NCBI GenBank assembly: GCA_018136815.1
Contig: CM030932.1
Location: forward strand, 4,936,407 to 5,000,406
Source: Isochrysis galbana
Taxonomy: Eukaryota > Haptophyta > Isochrysidales > Isochrysidaceae
Direction of reading: 5' to 3'
DNA: 64,000 nucleotides
Positions 33,173 to 43,784 of the stretch are shown one piece after another. The notes below the pieces were generated by a model. The model worked only from the letters and a program-made list of their open reading frames with translations, ran no database searches and was not told where the DNA came from. Numbering within the stretch: the first letter of the stretch is position 1; every line of letters starts with the position of its first letter. The translations under genes and the position numbers were made by a program.

Positions 33173-33209
33173 GGGCGAACTAAGTTTATACTTTATACTT
33201 AGTTCGCCC
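33173..33209. repeat. 37-bp palindrome of element termini
   Basis: GGGCGAACTAAGTTTATA meets TTTATACTTAGTTCGCCC head to head. The half-site is the 5' hairpin end of the non-autonomous retroelement family. It directly abuts the end of the TIR element at 33207. Confidence 0.75.
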
Positions 33210-33440
33210 AAGAGGGTGCAACTCGAGGTTCCTTTTTTTTGTCACGCCCCTCCCGGCTTTTTAGGTATATAATTTCTACTGACCCCTAACTTCGCCCCTA
33301 ACTCGGGGGTTGACCGCGCGCAGACAAACATAAACACGGGGACCCATCAAGCGGAAGACGTCTTGTGTTTCGTTTGTGCCTCCCGTTTCCAACTTGGCCC
33401 CTGACTCGGACACGCTTCCTCGAGCGTGAACTTTTTTTCT
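33207..33440 (+). mobile_element. Terminal fragment of the 1.3-kb TIR element
   Basis: Starts AGAGGGTGCAACTCGAGGTT and matches the reverse complement of 47591 inward for about 170 bases, including GTCACGCCCCTCCCGG and GAAGACGTCTTGTGTTTCGT. Similarity stops before the membrane-protein ORF. Confidence 0.75.
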
Positions 33441-33474
33441 TGCATAACAATAAGGGAACGTCATGTTGGTATAC

Positions 33475-33863
33475 CAAAAACAGTGTTTTTCACTGTTTTT
33501 CTGAGCCTGGGCCCTGTAAGCTTGGGGCCAGCTGCGGCGGCGCGCCGGTGTGATGACGCGACGTGGACCGGGAGGCGCGCGTGGGGTTGGGGTTGATCAC
33601 CGAGCTCATATTTGGGGCTGTGGGGAGGGAGGAGGGAAGGGGGCGGGTGGAGTGCCTGCGCGCGGGTGAGAGACGCTTGGCGCCTGGCGCCACGCGAGTT
33701 CCCGCCCCCCCCCCCCTCGCCCACCCCCTGCGCGCAACATTTTATAATATATTTTCTAACGTAAACACCATTTTCTAACGTAAACACTGGCGGCTTGTTT
33801 TTCGGGCTGTTTTCGGCTGTTTTTCTGTACCACCCAAAAACACAGCTGTTTTTACTGTTTTTC
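33475..33863 (+). repeat. CTGTTTTT-rich remnants of intron-type elements
   Basis: AAAAACAGTGTTTTTCACTG at about 33477 and repeated CTGTTTTT motifs at 33795-33863 resemble the interior of the element at 20405. The latter stretch continues at 34622-34669 after a retroelement insertion and ends TTTTTCACATGTAGG. Between them lies GC-rich non-coding sequence with a C-run. Confidence 0.5.
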
Positions 33864-34621
33864 AACTAAGTTTATACTTGGTTGACCCATGGGGGGGCAA
33901 GAGCCCCCCCCTCTTTCCACTCCTCCCCTGCCATGGGGGAGGAACCACCCATCCTCCTGGCACGCCTGATGGCTTGCCAGGAGGCCACTGCCCTACTGAC
34001 CCACTCCCTTCCCCACAGACTCGCCCCATTCGCCCATCCTGGCCCCTCGTGACCAGCCCATCGCTCCAACCCCCCCTCCCCCCCTGGTCGACAGGCAGAC
34101 AGGTGCAGATTGGGGGCCCCAGAGGCTCAGGAGCGCCAGCGAGGGAGAGGCAGGGGAGGTCAGGGCCCAGCCCCAGCCTCCTCTGCCCCCAGAGCTGGCC
34201 TCCAGGAGCCTCCAGGCTCCAGGGGTCGCCAGGGGCAGCTGCAGGCCTGCCGCAGGCGCGCCATCGCGCGTGCCTGCATGAGAGGGGAGAGAGAGCGCGG
34301 AGAAGGGGGTGGGCGGAGCGAGAGCTCCGCTCACCGGAAAATAGGTAAGTCCCGCACCTGTTTACAGGATAAGTCGGGGCTGAGACCGCCGCCCACTCGG
34401 AGACACAGGAGGAAGGGGGGAATGATCACCGGGGGAGGCGCGGGCCACCGGACCATATCTAAGCCCTTCACCCCTATCCCCCTAGTAGTGCACGGGGGAG
34501 TCGCCTTATGGCGGGGGGAGAAGGGCCGGGGGAGTGGGGGTGTAGAAAGTTTTCCTACGTGAGTAGAAAGTAGAGGGTCCACGGCCGCGTGTGCGGTGAG
34601 ACTATTAAAAGGTTTATTTAT
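33864..34621 (+). mobile_element. Full-length non-autonomous retroelement, 758 bp
   Basis: Flanked by a perfect 17-bp direct repeat TGTTTTTACTGTTTTTC (33847-33863, 34622-34638). It starts with the hairpin AACTAAGTTTATACTTGGTT, then GACCCATGGGG, and ends GCGGTGAGACTATTAAAAGG plus a short AT-rich tail. The same architecture as 30073-30840 in the opposite orientation, inserted into a CTGTTTTT element. Confidence 0.85.
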
Positions 34622-34669
34622 TGTTTTTACTGTTTTTCTTGGGCTTGTCGACTGTTTTTCACATGTAGG

Positions 34670-35140
34670 CCCACTACCTGTGATCGACTGCGGGCGACGC
34701 CGCCCTCCCACCCGCCGATTTCCCGTAATACCGGGGGTGGGCCCGTTCGCCGTTCACCCGCGGACCACCGTAAAAAAATCTCGAAATTCTCGCCGGAGCC
34801 AACCCCCCCGGCGACATCTTCGCCCCTACTTAGTAACCACCGGCGCGAGGGGGGAGGCTAGCCCGGCCCCCCGCAGTAAAGCGGAGATGGTTTTCGGGGT
34901 CCAAAAGCAAGGCAGTTCGTTCGTACATATGAATAGAGTACGTACGTACGTAGACAAGATTAAACGGGTGGTGTGCCGAGGCACTCGTAAAGAGTAGTCA
35001 GTTGAAAAGGTTCGCCGTTCCGTTTCTTCGTCGGGGGGCCCAAGCAGCCCACTCTCTTTCTCCCTCGCCCATCCCTCGCCGCAGCAGCGACGGTCTCTCG
35101 CTTGCTGCTGGCTTGCCTCTTCCGCTGAGCGAGTGCCGTG
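34670..35140. other. Spacer before the EF-hand gene
   Basis: Mixed GC-rich sequence. It includes the promoter side of the EF-hand gene, with no recognisable element. Confidence 0.4.
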
Positions 35141-36095
35141 ATGGCATACGACGACAGCCTCGCGGCCAAGCGAGAGCAGAACATACGGGCGAGGGAGGAG
35201 GCGCGTGCGGCCAGGGTCGAGGCCATCAAGCAGGAGAAGGCAGCCAAAGCACAAGAGCGGGTGAGGGTGGGCGGTGTACAGCCCTCCACCTATACCCCCG
35301 TCCCAAAGTGTACAGCCGCTCACAGAGGGATCTCGTTTCCTGCTCGCAGGCGGCTATGGCGGCGAAGATGGAGGCCGCCAGGAAGGAGGATGAGCAGGCT
35401 CGGTTGAGAAAAGAGGAAATAGGTGCATAGCACGCAGTGCGCTAACGCTCATGCGTTGTTGCTGTTCGTGGGCAGTGCCTGACAGTTTGCTGCCTATCCT
35501 ATGCTCCCTCTAGCTAAGAAGCGCGAGGAGAACATTGCGAAGCGGGAGAGGGAGCGCAACAAGCAGAAGCCTGCGGGCGAAGAGAAGAAGAAGCGACGAG
35601 CAAAGTCTGTTGTGAACCCCCACTAAGCTTTCTAAGAGTGGATAAAAATGGTGTTGAGGGATGGGTGCAATTGTGGAGCGCAGAATGCGGTAGTGACGTC
35701 ATCAACTCTGATCTCATCTGCGCATTAGCGATCGCCCTCGTCCTCTCCAGGTACACCAAAGCTGAAGTTTTGACATTGCGACAAGTTTTTGACGATTATG
35801 ATGAGGACAACAGTGGAACCATCACCGTTCATGAGCTAAAAGAAGCCTTGGAAATGCAGCGCAACGAAAAGGTGCGTGCTGACCTGGTTTTGTCAGAGCT
35901 GTGAGTGCAAAGGGCATGAGCGCATGGGGATGCTAACAAGTGGCCGCTCGCCAATTTGGTCGATCGGCCTATCCCAATGAACGTGCATGTGTGCTTCTTG
36001 CAAGCTTGACGGACTTTTGCATGATCGCCCTGCGTGGTTCCTCGCAGATTCGCCAGGCATCCCTGTCGAAAGACCTTTCCATACGCAAACGAGCG
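35141..36095 (+). CDS. Coiled-coil and EF-hand protein, truncated by gap
   Basis: Exons 35141-35260, 35350-35422, 35514-35604 and 35751-35871 join in frame through GT-AG introns of 89, 91 and 146 bases, giving 135 residues. The first 95 are Lys/Arg/Glu/Ala-rich (REQNIRAREEARAARVEAIK, EENIAKRERERNKQK) and should form a long charged helix or coiled coil. The last part, YTKAEVLTLRQVFDDYDEDN, runs into a canonical calcium-binding EF loop, DEDNSGTITVHE, with ligands D1, D3, S5 and E12, and then ELKEALEMQ. If the third donor at 35605 is not used, translation ends at TAA 35624-35626 and gives a 101-residue coiled-coil protein without the EF-hand. A possible next exon (36048-36095, IRQASLSKDLSIRKRA) runs into the gap. 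A calcium-regulated cytoskeletal or flagellar role would suit, but this is inference. Confidence 0.65.
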
Positions 36096-36100
36096 GTAGG

Positions 36101-36200
36101 NNNNNNNNNNNNNNNNNNNNNNNNNNNNNNNNNNNNNNNNNNNNNNNNNNNNNNNNNNNNNNNNNNNNNNNNNNNNNNNNNNNNNNNNNNNNNNNNNNNN
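36101..36200. other. Assembly gap (100 N)
   Basis: Exactly 100 N. A host EF-hand gene lies on one side and a LINE on the other, so the true distance and even the join are uncertain. Confidence 1.
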
Positions 36201-38187
36201 ATCTACAGGCTGACCTGCATCAGCCTCTCTACATGCGAACCCCTCCCGGTGTCCCACACGAAGATCGTCACGGGGAATCACTGAACGCGCACGTCGTGCA
36301 CAACGTCTTCAAAGACCCCAACTTCACCGAGCCGTACACCCGGGAGGACTGCGAACAATACATGGACCATCTCCCCGAAACCTTCTCTCACGCGGGAGCG
36401 CGCGTGAACAAACAAGAATTCTTAAACTCGTGGGAGAATATAGTTCGACACGCCTTGAGGCTCCAAGACAAAGCGCAGGCTAGCCCGGCACCGCAACAAC
36501 CCGCCGCAAAGGCGCAACCGGAGCGAACTAGCGACGAAACTCGACCGGAAAACGAGACAAGAGAAATCAAAGTGTCTGAAGAGGATAAATACATCACCAA
36601 AATGAACAACATATGGATATATACCAACACCAACTACCTGGGAGAACTGACGTAGCTAAGCCGGGAGAAGAGGCACTATTCCACACGCCGGCCAGATGGG
36701 AAAGCGGGCTCAAAGGCCCGAAACACCTAGAGTACCCCTTAGCAGATGAATACGCGCTTAACGGCAAGATACAACTAGACCAAATCACCGTATCCGACAT
36801 CACGAGCGAATACCTAGTGGGTGACCCCAGCGACAAACCGCAGCCGGCCCGAGAAAAGTGGACCCGTAAGCTAGACTTGACCCGGGATGAGTGGATCCAC
36901 GTGGCAAAACTATACACACACCCGATGCTCAAGCACACGGATAAACACCCTCACTTTAAACACATCACTCATAGGAGGCTAGCGGACAAAAAATTCCGTC
37001 CTAGAAACTAGGACCACGTCCTAGAAAATCCTTGGATTTCTAGGACTCTGCCGATCATGCCTCCATTATAACCTATGGTGAGCTTATGAGACATCCCATC
37101 ACCTGAAGCAAACCATCTCCACATCCCATTCAACCTTAGCTCTCCCCATGACCAACTCTGCGGAGCTTGTCTTTGCTTACTTTTGCTACCACATTCAGCA
37201 TGCGGTGCTGCACTTGGGCGTCCGCTCGCACCAGAGGAGTTTTATTTTAGACCTTTTGGAGCAGTAGGCTAGCGGATTGGACACTTAGATGACAAAACCA
37301 AGCTTGGTGGTCACTGAAGGTCTCAAAGAGGGCAGTCAAAGCAACATTTCATCTCCTGGGGACCATGGGTAGAAGAGCTCCCCATTGGGTGGTATCAGCC
37401 ATTTCTCCCGTTTCTAGGACAAGCAGCAATTCCGACCAGGTGACCCGTAAACGCGTCACAAAACTTGGTGTTGCTGAGGGAATGGTGCCTAGGTACACCT
37501 GGAACATTTAATGAGGACATGCATGTGGTAACTCAATAGCCAAGGTTTGGGACAAAATAACATGGTATGCTCATGCTCTCACCTAGCAAAGTCCGTCCTA
37601 GTTTCTAGGACTGGTCCTAGAAAGCTGGGTACCTTTATCCGCTAGGCACACGAAACCGATTCGCCACGGCGACCACGGCGAAACGCAGATTATGCGGAAA
37701 ACATCGCGAAAACTCGACACACCTCGCCAGATGCCCTTCCACACAACAAATCTTCCGGGCCGTAGAAGCGGTAACGGGGTACACGCCTAGAGAAGACAGA
37801 TCGACAGCACAAAAACTTAAAGACAGACTCTTCGTATACCCGAACACAACGACACCTGACAGCCTCAAAGCCCTCTACATCATAGCGTGGAGGTACATAA
37901 TAGGTGACTTTTACAAAGTAGAATTTGACAACTACACTTTCCACCATGTGCCGGTCATCGAAAGAACCCTTAGCAGATTTACGGTCCTCGCCAGAGGGCT
38001 CACCCCCCCAAACAAGCCCTCGACCGCACGCACTAGCATAGCCTCACAAGGGAGAAAACCGAAGCTCAAGTCCCCGCGTGAGCTTTGCGCACCCGTCTTT
38101 ACATTCAACGATAAAGGCACACTGATGTTAGGCGGCAACCTGGCCGCAATAGCCAATGCACTCCAACTAACGGAAAAGCTAGCTTAA
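36201..38187 (+). pseudogene. LINE 3' part, frameshifted and split by an insertion
   Basis: Matches the copy at 24016-24894. 36201-36655 covers an upstream segment (HGESLNAHVVHNVFKDPNF) and ends at a TAG. A frame change near 36650 is needed to continue with HLEYPLADEYALNGKIQLDQ and KHPHFKHITHRRL. A 659-bp insertion at 36983-37641 then interrupts the frame. After it the frame resumes with NRFATATTAKRRLCGK, the knuckle remnant ENSTHLARC, and LYIIAWRYIIGDFYKVEFDN, ending in TAA at 38185. The first Cys of the knuckle is Arg here. A decayed copy. Confidence 0.8.
36983..37641 (+). mobile_element. 659-bp insertion with inverted ends
   Basis: It lies between CTAG at 36979-36982 and CTAG at 37642-37645 and splits a LINE frame that reads on cleanly when it is removed. 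Ends CGGACAAAA and CGGATAAAG (read inward) are inverted. Both ends also carry the palindrome GTCCTAGAAACTAGGAC. A TA or CTAG target duplication suggests a Tc1/mariner- or Harbinger-like non-autonomous element; the superfamily is not certain. No ORF seen. Confidence 0.75.
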
Positions 38188-38515
38188 CCGCGCATAAGCC
38201 GTCACGACGCTTCACTCACCCGCCCTGCCTCAACCCCCGAAAGCACGGAAACACGCCGCCCATCTCACAGGTCTAACAAAAAAAGAAAACAATATAGAAA
38301 TATAGAAACCGATAGCCCGATGGTACAGGAGGAAGGAGTGGAAAAAACCTATCGGGGATCGGTGCACACCGTCTGCTGCAGGAAACCCCATACACCCAGC
38401 CCCTAGGTAGCGCACGAGGGACGGGCCGCAAGGCAGGTGGAGGGGGGATGAGAGCGGCGGGCGAGGCTGCATGTGTCAGAGTGCAGAGTCGCGCGCGCGG
38501 CGAGAATATTAAGAA
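38188..38515 (+). repeat. LINE 3' untranslated region and tail
   Basis: Directly follows the LINE stop. From about 38395 it resembles the tail family (CCCCTAGGTAGCGCACGAGG, then GCGGCGAGAATATTAAGAAG) and ends in a T-run. This links the dispersed tail family to the LINE. Confidence 0.6.
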
Positions 38516-38520
38516 GTTTT

Positions 38521-38771
38521 TTTTTTCCGACTCCAAATCCGCCGTCGACATGGCCTTCGACCCAGTCGCCTTCAAGAAAATAAAACACATCCTTCGTGCT
38601 GGTGCTTTCCTCCGTGACTTAGTCGCCAAACGGGTCCTTACGCTTAAGCACATCAGCGGACACAACATGGTTGCGGATATTCTCACGAAACCGTGTCCAC
38701 GCAACCAATTCCTCCGCCTACTCGACATTCTTGATTCTTTCTCGTCAACAGCCACTTCCAGAATGACGTAA
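38521..38771 (+). pseudogene. Ty1/copia RNase H C-terminus
   Basis: Open frame reading SDSKSAVDMAFDP, KKIKHILRAGAFLRDLV and HNMVADILTKPCPRNQF, with a stop at 38769. The D-x-K-SA, KHI and ADILTK motifs are the classic end of copia polyproteins. All upstream polymerase is missing. Confidence 0.9.
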
Positions 38772-38809
38772 ATGTAAACGTCGCACCCCTTGCTCCGTTT
38801 AGGAGGTGG

Positions 38810-39350
38810 TGTTACGGATGCCCCTCCGTCCTCTCCTACGTTTACTTTCTAAGTCCTGCGAGATCTCCTCTCACCTCTCTCTTCACGTGAGGAGAGGCGA
38901 CGGGCCTCCTCTCTTCTTTCCTTTTCTCTTTCTCCCATGCTCAACCCCCTTTCTTCGCGTATCCCGTTACGTTAGTTATCTACGTGTTACTGTGAATGTG
39001 CGTGTGATAGTGGTGTGGGAGAATTATAAGAGGAATTTTATCCGGTTCTGTTCTGGAGAGAGCGCGAGCGATGGCGTCGCTCTCTCTCCTTTCGGCCGCC
39101 CTGGTCACCATGATGGTGCCAGGGCGATACCTAGGCATGGTTGCGTGTGGTGGTGTGTGTGTGTGTGTGTTGGGTCGAGGCTGGCGGCGCGCGGCGGCGA
39201 GCGAGTGGCGAAGGGGGGGCGCCTCCCCCGCGGGGGGCTACCCTCTTCTTTTCTCCGGTCTTCGCGCGCGCCGCTGCTCCGTTGGCGTTCACTTGCGTAA
39301 ACTAAAGTCCACTGTCTAAAATTGATGGGTGAAGTAAAGTAGAATAGCAC
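38810..39350 (+). mobile_element. Copia LTR (3' LTR), right end uncertain
   Basis: A purine tract (AGGAGGTGG) precedes TGTTACGGATGCCCCTCCGT, as expected for a polypurine tract and LTR start after the RNase H stop. A related start is at 15153 on the minus strand. I could not fix the right end; 39350 is an estimate. Confidence 0.6.
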
Positions 39351-39634
39351 GTCGAGATTCCCAAGAGGGTGGTTTGCGTTTCGCGGCCTGGACGAGGCGG
39401 GGGGAGAAGGGAGCGGCTGGTCCTACGTGCGTGATTTTCCGCCGGGGGAGATCGCCGAGGTCGTCGGTTTCTCGCCGTTGAGCAGTGAGTTGGCACGTCG
39501 AGCTCAGTGGGCTTCACGCGGGGGAGATTGGAGCTCGCAGCCTCCCCCCGCGCGAGCGCTGACAGGGAGCGGTCGGCTCGCTTGGGGTCTTTCGAGTCGC
39601 CCTCCCTCCCACCCACCGAGACGGCGGTGGAAGT

Positions 39635-39727
39635 GGGGGGGGGGGGGGGGGGGAAGGGGGCGGGGGGGGGGGGGGGGGGCGGGGAGGGGGAAGGGGGGGG
39701 GCGGGGGGGGGGGCGGGGGGCGGGGGA
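39635..39727 (+). repeat. 93-base G-rich tract
   Basis: Almost uninterrupted G with a few A and C, about 110 bases upstream of the start codon of the WCC gene. Many G-quadruplex arrangements are possible. Confidence 0.9.
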
Positions 39728-39834
39728 GAATGATGAGCGAGAGGGACGGCGAGAAGGCAGAGTGAGAGGGAAGAAGAGTGTCGTCTGCGAGAGGAGAACT
39801 CCACACGGCCGAGCGAGGGGCAGCAGCAGAGGGA

Positions 39835-40052
39835 ATGGCGGGCTGGTCGCCGGTGGCTCTGCTCCTCCTCGCGCTCTCGGCGGTAGGCGCGGCACCGACC
39901 GAGCGCATGCTGATGCCCAACTCCTTCAATTGCTTCACCCGCGAACGCTGGACCGAGGAGAAGCGCACGTGGTGCTGTGAGAACAAGAGCCTTGGCTGCT
40001 CCGAAGGACGGCAAGAGCCGATAATGGTCCTGGGTGGCGGCGGCAAGGGGAG
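39835..40052 (+). CDS. Secreted WCC-motif cysteine-rich protein, first exon
   Basis: The ATG at 39835 opens a signal peptide (MAGWSPVALLLLALSAVGAA). Then follows a short cysteine domain, NSFNCFTRERWTEEKRTWCC followed by ENKSLGC. The F..E.W..EK..WCC....GC pattern is a small repeated extracellular domain that I associate with algal and dinoflagellate proteins. The exon ends at a strong donor (GGGAG then GTGAGC, 40053). I could not recognise the next exon with confidence, so only the N-terminal 73 residues are annotated. Likely secreted or surface-bound; function unknown. Confidence 0.65.
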
Positions 40053-41964
40053 GTGAGCAGTCGAAGTGATCATATCAGTAACTTGCCGAGCGAACGGGCA
40101 CACTTGCCAGCCTCTGGTCCCAACCGTCGACCTGTGAGCAAGTGCCAATGCAAAGCCAGTGGGTGCCAAAAGTAAAATACCGCTGGCCACATGGTGAGGA
40201 TGATCGCAGCTGCAGTCGACCACAGGATCGCGAGCCGGCTCTTGACTCTCCGGAGCTGAGGCGTCTCAAGTGATTCTTTTACCCTGTTCCTTTCTTGTTT
40301 GTCGTGCGATGTGCGCTTGTACTAGTCTGCTTGCACTTGTTGGGTGCTTTCACAAAATGATCCGTTCGCTGTGTTTTGGAGATCTGGACCACACTGGCGC
40401 CCTACGTGGAGCCGGTGGCAGTTCGCTTATGGTGTGCAATGACAGCGAGAGAAGGTGTCAAAGGCGTACTTCACCACCCAGATGACGGGCATATTCACTT
40501 CTGTTCTCGTCGTTGTCGTGTGGTCATGCCACTTGTTGTGCTCCTCGGCGTCTTGCATCGATGTCATGTTCTAGGCATCGGATTCTGTACGCGTCCATGC
40601 TCGCTCCTTGCCATGCCACACGGTTTCATAGCATACGAAGTCGTTGGGGCGTATTGCTCAACGTTTTTAAGCGTAAGCAAAAAATGCCTTGCACCTTGCA
40701 CAAACCAGCACTTACTTGCCGCTTCTACTTGACCATTTTCATTTTGCATTCTGACGATAGTGTGCGAACTGGCAAAAGGCGTGCTAAGTAAGGAAGCGCA
40801 AGCGATTGCGGATGATAGCAGATGGCTTGAGATCGTACTGATCGTTAACCAATCCCTTTGACCTTTGAGAACACATAATGTATAATGTACATACACATAT
40901 CACATATATAATATCTAGCCCGGTCAATCACTAGCACTAGAGGGGTGCGGAGGGCACCATCTGTAATGGGCAAACGAAGGCCTAAATAAGCTTCCTATAT
41001 GTTCCGGTATGGGAGATCCGCAAAAAAAACCGGGGGTCTTCAGGCAAAACTTTCGAGAAAAATACCCGATTTCAGGCTTCTGACAGCTGACAACCGTCAA
41101 CCGTGCGAAAACATATAATATATGTGTGCGTGTTGTTGGCCTATCACCTTTCATGAGAGTCAGAGGGTAGAGGACGGATGCTACAATGACGTATTTTTAC
41201 TTCTTGCGGTATGCATATTTTTTACATATTTGGGCACATTTTGTGCATATTTCGACATATTTTTACTACATATTTGGGCACGATTTTGTGCACATATTTT
41301 GTATTTTAACCAAGGCCTAGGCCTAGGTCGCGTGTGCGGTAAGAATATTGAATATTATAAGGTTTTCCCTTCTCCCTGGCCGTTGCACTGCCATTCGACA
41401 CATATGCGTCGCACTATGTCTGCATACTACGTAGTGGCGGCACAAAAAGAGCTATGGCTATGGCTCCCTTCTCCCTTTCGCTTGGTGCAGTAGGTACAGT
41501 AAGCTATAAGCTGCACAAATGCCTCTTTACCGGCCTCCATCTCATAGTCAACCTACTAGATCACGATGAAACATACATGCCTGCTGATGCAACCACAGCT
41601 ATTCCTTGCTGTTGTGCTGTGCTGGAAAATTGATTGAGGTTGCCGCTTCAGGTTGTAGAAGAGCTACCACGCGTTGGCAGCTTGGGCAATTGATGCCGCT
41701 GCAACGCCGCGATCGCTGACGATCGGTTGCCTGGTAGTGGAAATTCAAATATACGGTCCACGACGACGTATGGATGCAACGGCGCAAGCCTGACAGAAAC
41801 TCCTTGCGCCTCCATGCAATCCTCTCCTCCTAATGACTTGATGACTGCTAAAGGGTGGAAGCGCAATCGAAGATAGCGTACCGAGTACTTACGTAGAATG
41901 CAAAGTTTTCCCTGCGACTCTCCAAAAATTCTCTCAAAGAGCGTGGCCCGATGTGTACGAGCTA
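40053..41964. other. No firm gene
   Basis: Downstream exons of the WCC gene may lie here. There is a tail-family remnant at 41325-41365 (GTGTGCGGTAAGAATATTGA) and a stretch of repeated ACATATTT/GGGCACATTTTG motifs (41195-41305). Minus-strand frame 41648-41974 overlaps the 3' flank of the JmjC gene and is not supported. Confidence 0.45.
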
Positions 41965-43784
41965 TCAGAACCAAAAGTTGAATGAGACGGATGTGCTCAA
42001 CGCACGAACATAGTGCCAGTGGGACCGGGGTAGATACAACATGTCGCCTGGGCTAAGAATGGCCTCGTCATATTCCGCAGTGGCAAACTCAGGGTACTCT
42101 TCCAAGTCTGGAGCCTCGACGCGTACGGGCGACGTGCCGAAGCGGTTTGCGCCCTTGTTACGCATGGAGTGCGCGTACAACTTATCCTCGTGCGCCCCGC
42201 CGCTCCGATATAGTCGCACGTATTTATAGCCTGCAACCTAAGCAGGCCATGGGCATGGGTATCAATAGCATGAGCGAGAGCAGTGAACGCTCTCTGCCGA
42301 GGCTGATGCCCGACCTAGCAGCCGTTATGACTCGGCAGTTGAGCCAAGGTTGCGCACACCTGGCAGAGGAGGTTGTCGTCCGGGTCTGAGTGAAGCGAGG
42401 TCACAGTCCCTCGGGTACCGATCCACACATTTGCTGGAGAAAGGCCTCGGCCGACGAGGAATGGCGGTACTGCGATTAGTCGTTGCAATTCCGGTGCTTG
42501 ATGAAGTAGGTGATGCTGTGACATATAGGCAACGGAGCAGTGCGTCTCCTCATCGGCGGCAGAATTCAAATTAGCAGCTACCGTCGGGTCCGTACCACCC
42601 TTTCCCTGCTCTCTTCCCGCTCCATGCGAGGCTGTTTGAGATGACATACAATTGGTTGCCCTCGCTTCTGCTGTAGCCTGCGTCGCAATCGACGGCTCAA
42701 GGTAGTCGTCTATGAAGCGACCAAGAGGCATGTGCACAACTCCACGATATCCTACCAGCGGCGAACCAAGATTGACGGGCACCAGTCTCTGACCATGTTC
42801 TGTGCGCAGCTTTGTTAGGTCGCTAAAGTATTCAAGCGCCTCCCATTGTTGTGCATGCAAATGGCCGCGGATCACCACCGGCGTTGCAGGGCGTAGGTGC
42901 TCGGCAAAAAAATGCGCACAGGTAAGGTTTTTATCCTCGACGCTGCCAATCAAGGGCCTCTTGCCCAGATGCGGAGCCAATGGCGCGGCTGGTATCCTCG
43001 ATGGCAGCCGCAAGCATTGGGTCCTAGGTACAGCAACCAAGCTGCCGCATTCCTCATTGTTGGTGCGCCTCCTCTTTGCGTCCACCTGAGCCACGAGCTG
43101 CTCGGCGGTATTGAGAAGCGAGCCCAGCCAAGGTTGCCACTTGGAGAGGGATGTGCCTGAAGTCGCCGCCACGACCGCCATGTTGAACATCGCGATTGCG
43201 AGGCGGCCGCATTCCGCAACCTCATTTGCTTGGGCTCCTATGCTCATTGGGTTCTCCTGGTTTCTTCTCTTTGAGCTATCGAGCTCGATACCACGGGTCG
43301 ATAGTGGGATAAAGAGCTGTGAGCTGCACACATGCACCAGCTGATACGCAAGGCCGAGAAGGTTGGCTTCCTGCCAGCACGGCTTGTCCCAATCGCCCTC
43401 CTCGAGCTGGGCGGCGCACAGGTCCGCGAGCGAGCAGCCATAGCCCGCGGCACGCGCTGGGTTGAGTGCGGCGATGGCTGCATGAGCGCGCAGCAGCATC
43501 GCGGCAGCGTCCTTGCCGTACACACCTCTGGACGATCGGAGCTCTGCCACGCACGCCCCGAGCTCCGCCTCGCGCAGGCTTGTCTCTGCCTGCTGCATCT
43601 GCTCGAGGACTCTGTCCTGCTGATCGGGCCATAGCCCTGCGCACGAGGTGAAGTGCGGGTGTGCGCTGGCGCGGGAGAGCTGCGACGTGACACTCACGCC
43701 TGCCGAACCATGGTCGAGCAAGTCCCAACCCTCGCAGGCCGCCGCTGGCACCGCCTCGCCAAAAACGTCCCAGCCGTCGGCCAT
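41965..43784 (-). CDS. JMJD5: JmjC-domain oxygenase, JMJD5/KDM8-like
   Basis: Exon 1 (43784-42360, 475 aa) and exon 2 (42237-41965, 90 aa plus TGA) join in phase 0 through a GT-AG intron, giving 565 residues. The JmjC fold is clear: PVVIRGHLHAQQWEALEYFS, QRLVPVNLGSPLVGYRG and ANVWIGTRGTVTSLHSDPDD, then YLPRSHWHYVRALSTSVSFN. The iron ligands should be H465, D467 and H550. JMJD5-type enzymes are Fe(II)/2-oxoglutarate hydroxylases of protein side chains, mostly nuclear. The C-terminal FNFWF ending matches where the family normally stops. The N-terminal 290 residues are helical and longer than in the animal protein. An acidic/Ser insert of about 60 residues sits before the HxD motif. The start is the ATG giving MADGWDVF; the frame also contains an ATG 22 codons upstream, less likely because of its Gly/Arg content. 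Confidence 0.88.

Noticed and set aside
33178..33200. Helitron 3' hairpin
   Set aside because: The hairpins at the AACTAAG ends are not followed by CTRR, and full elements have target duplications of 11-17 bp, which Helitrons lack.
41648..41974. 109-residue minus-strand frame after the JmjC gene
   Set aside because: The JmjC protein already ends at the usual family C-terminus; this frame overlaps its stop and shows no motif.
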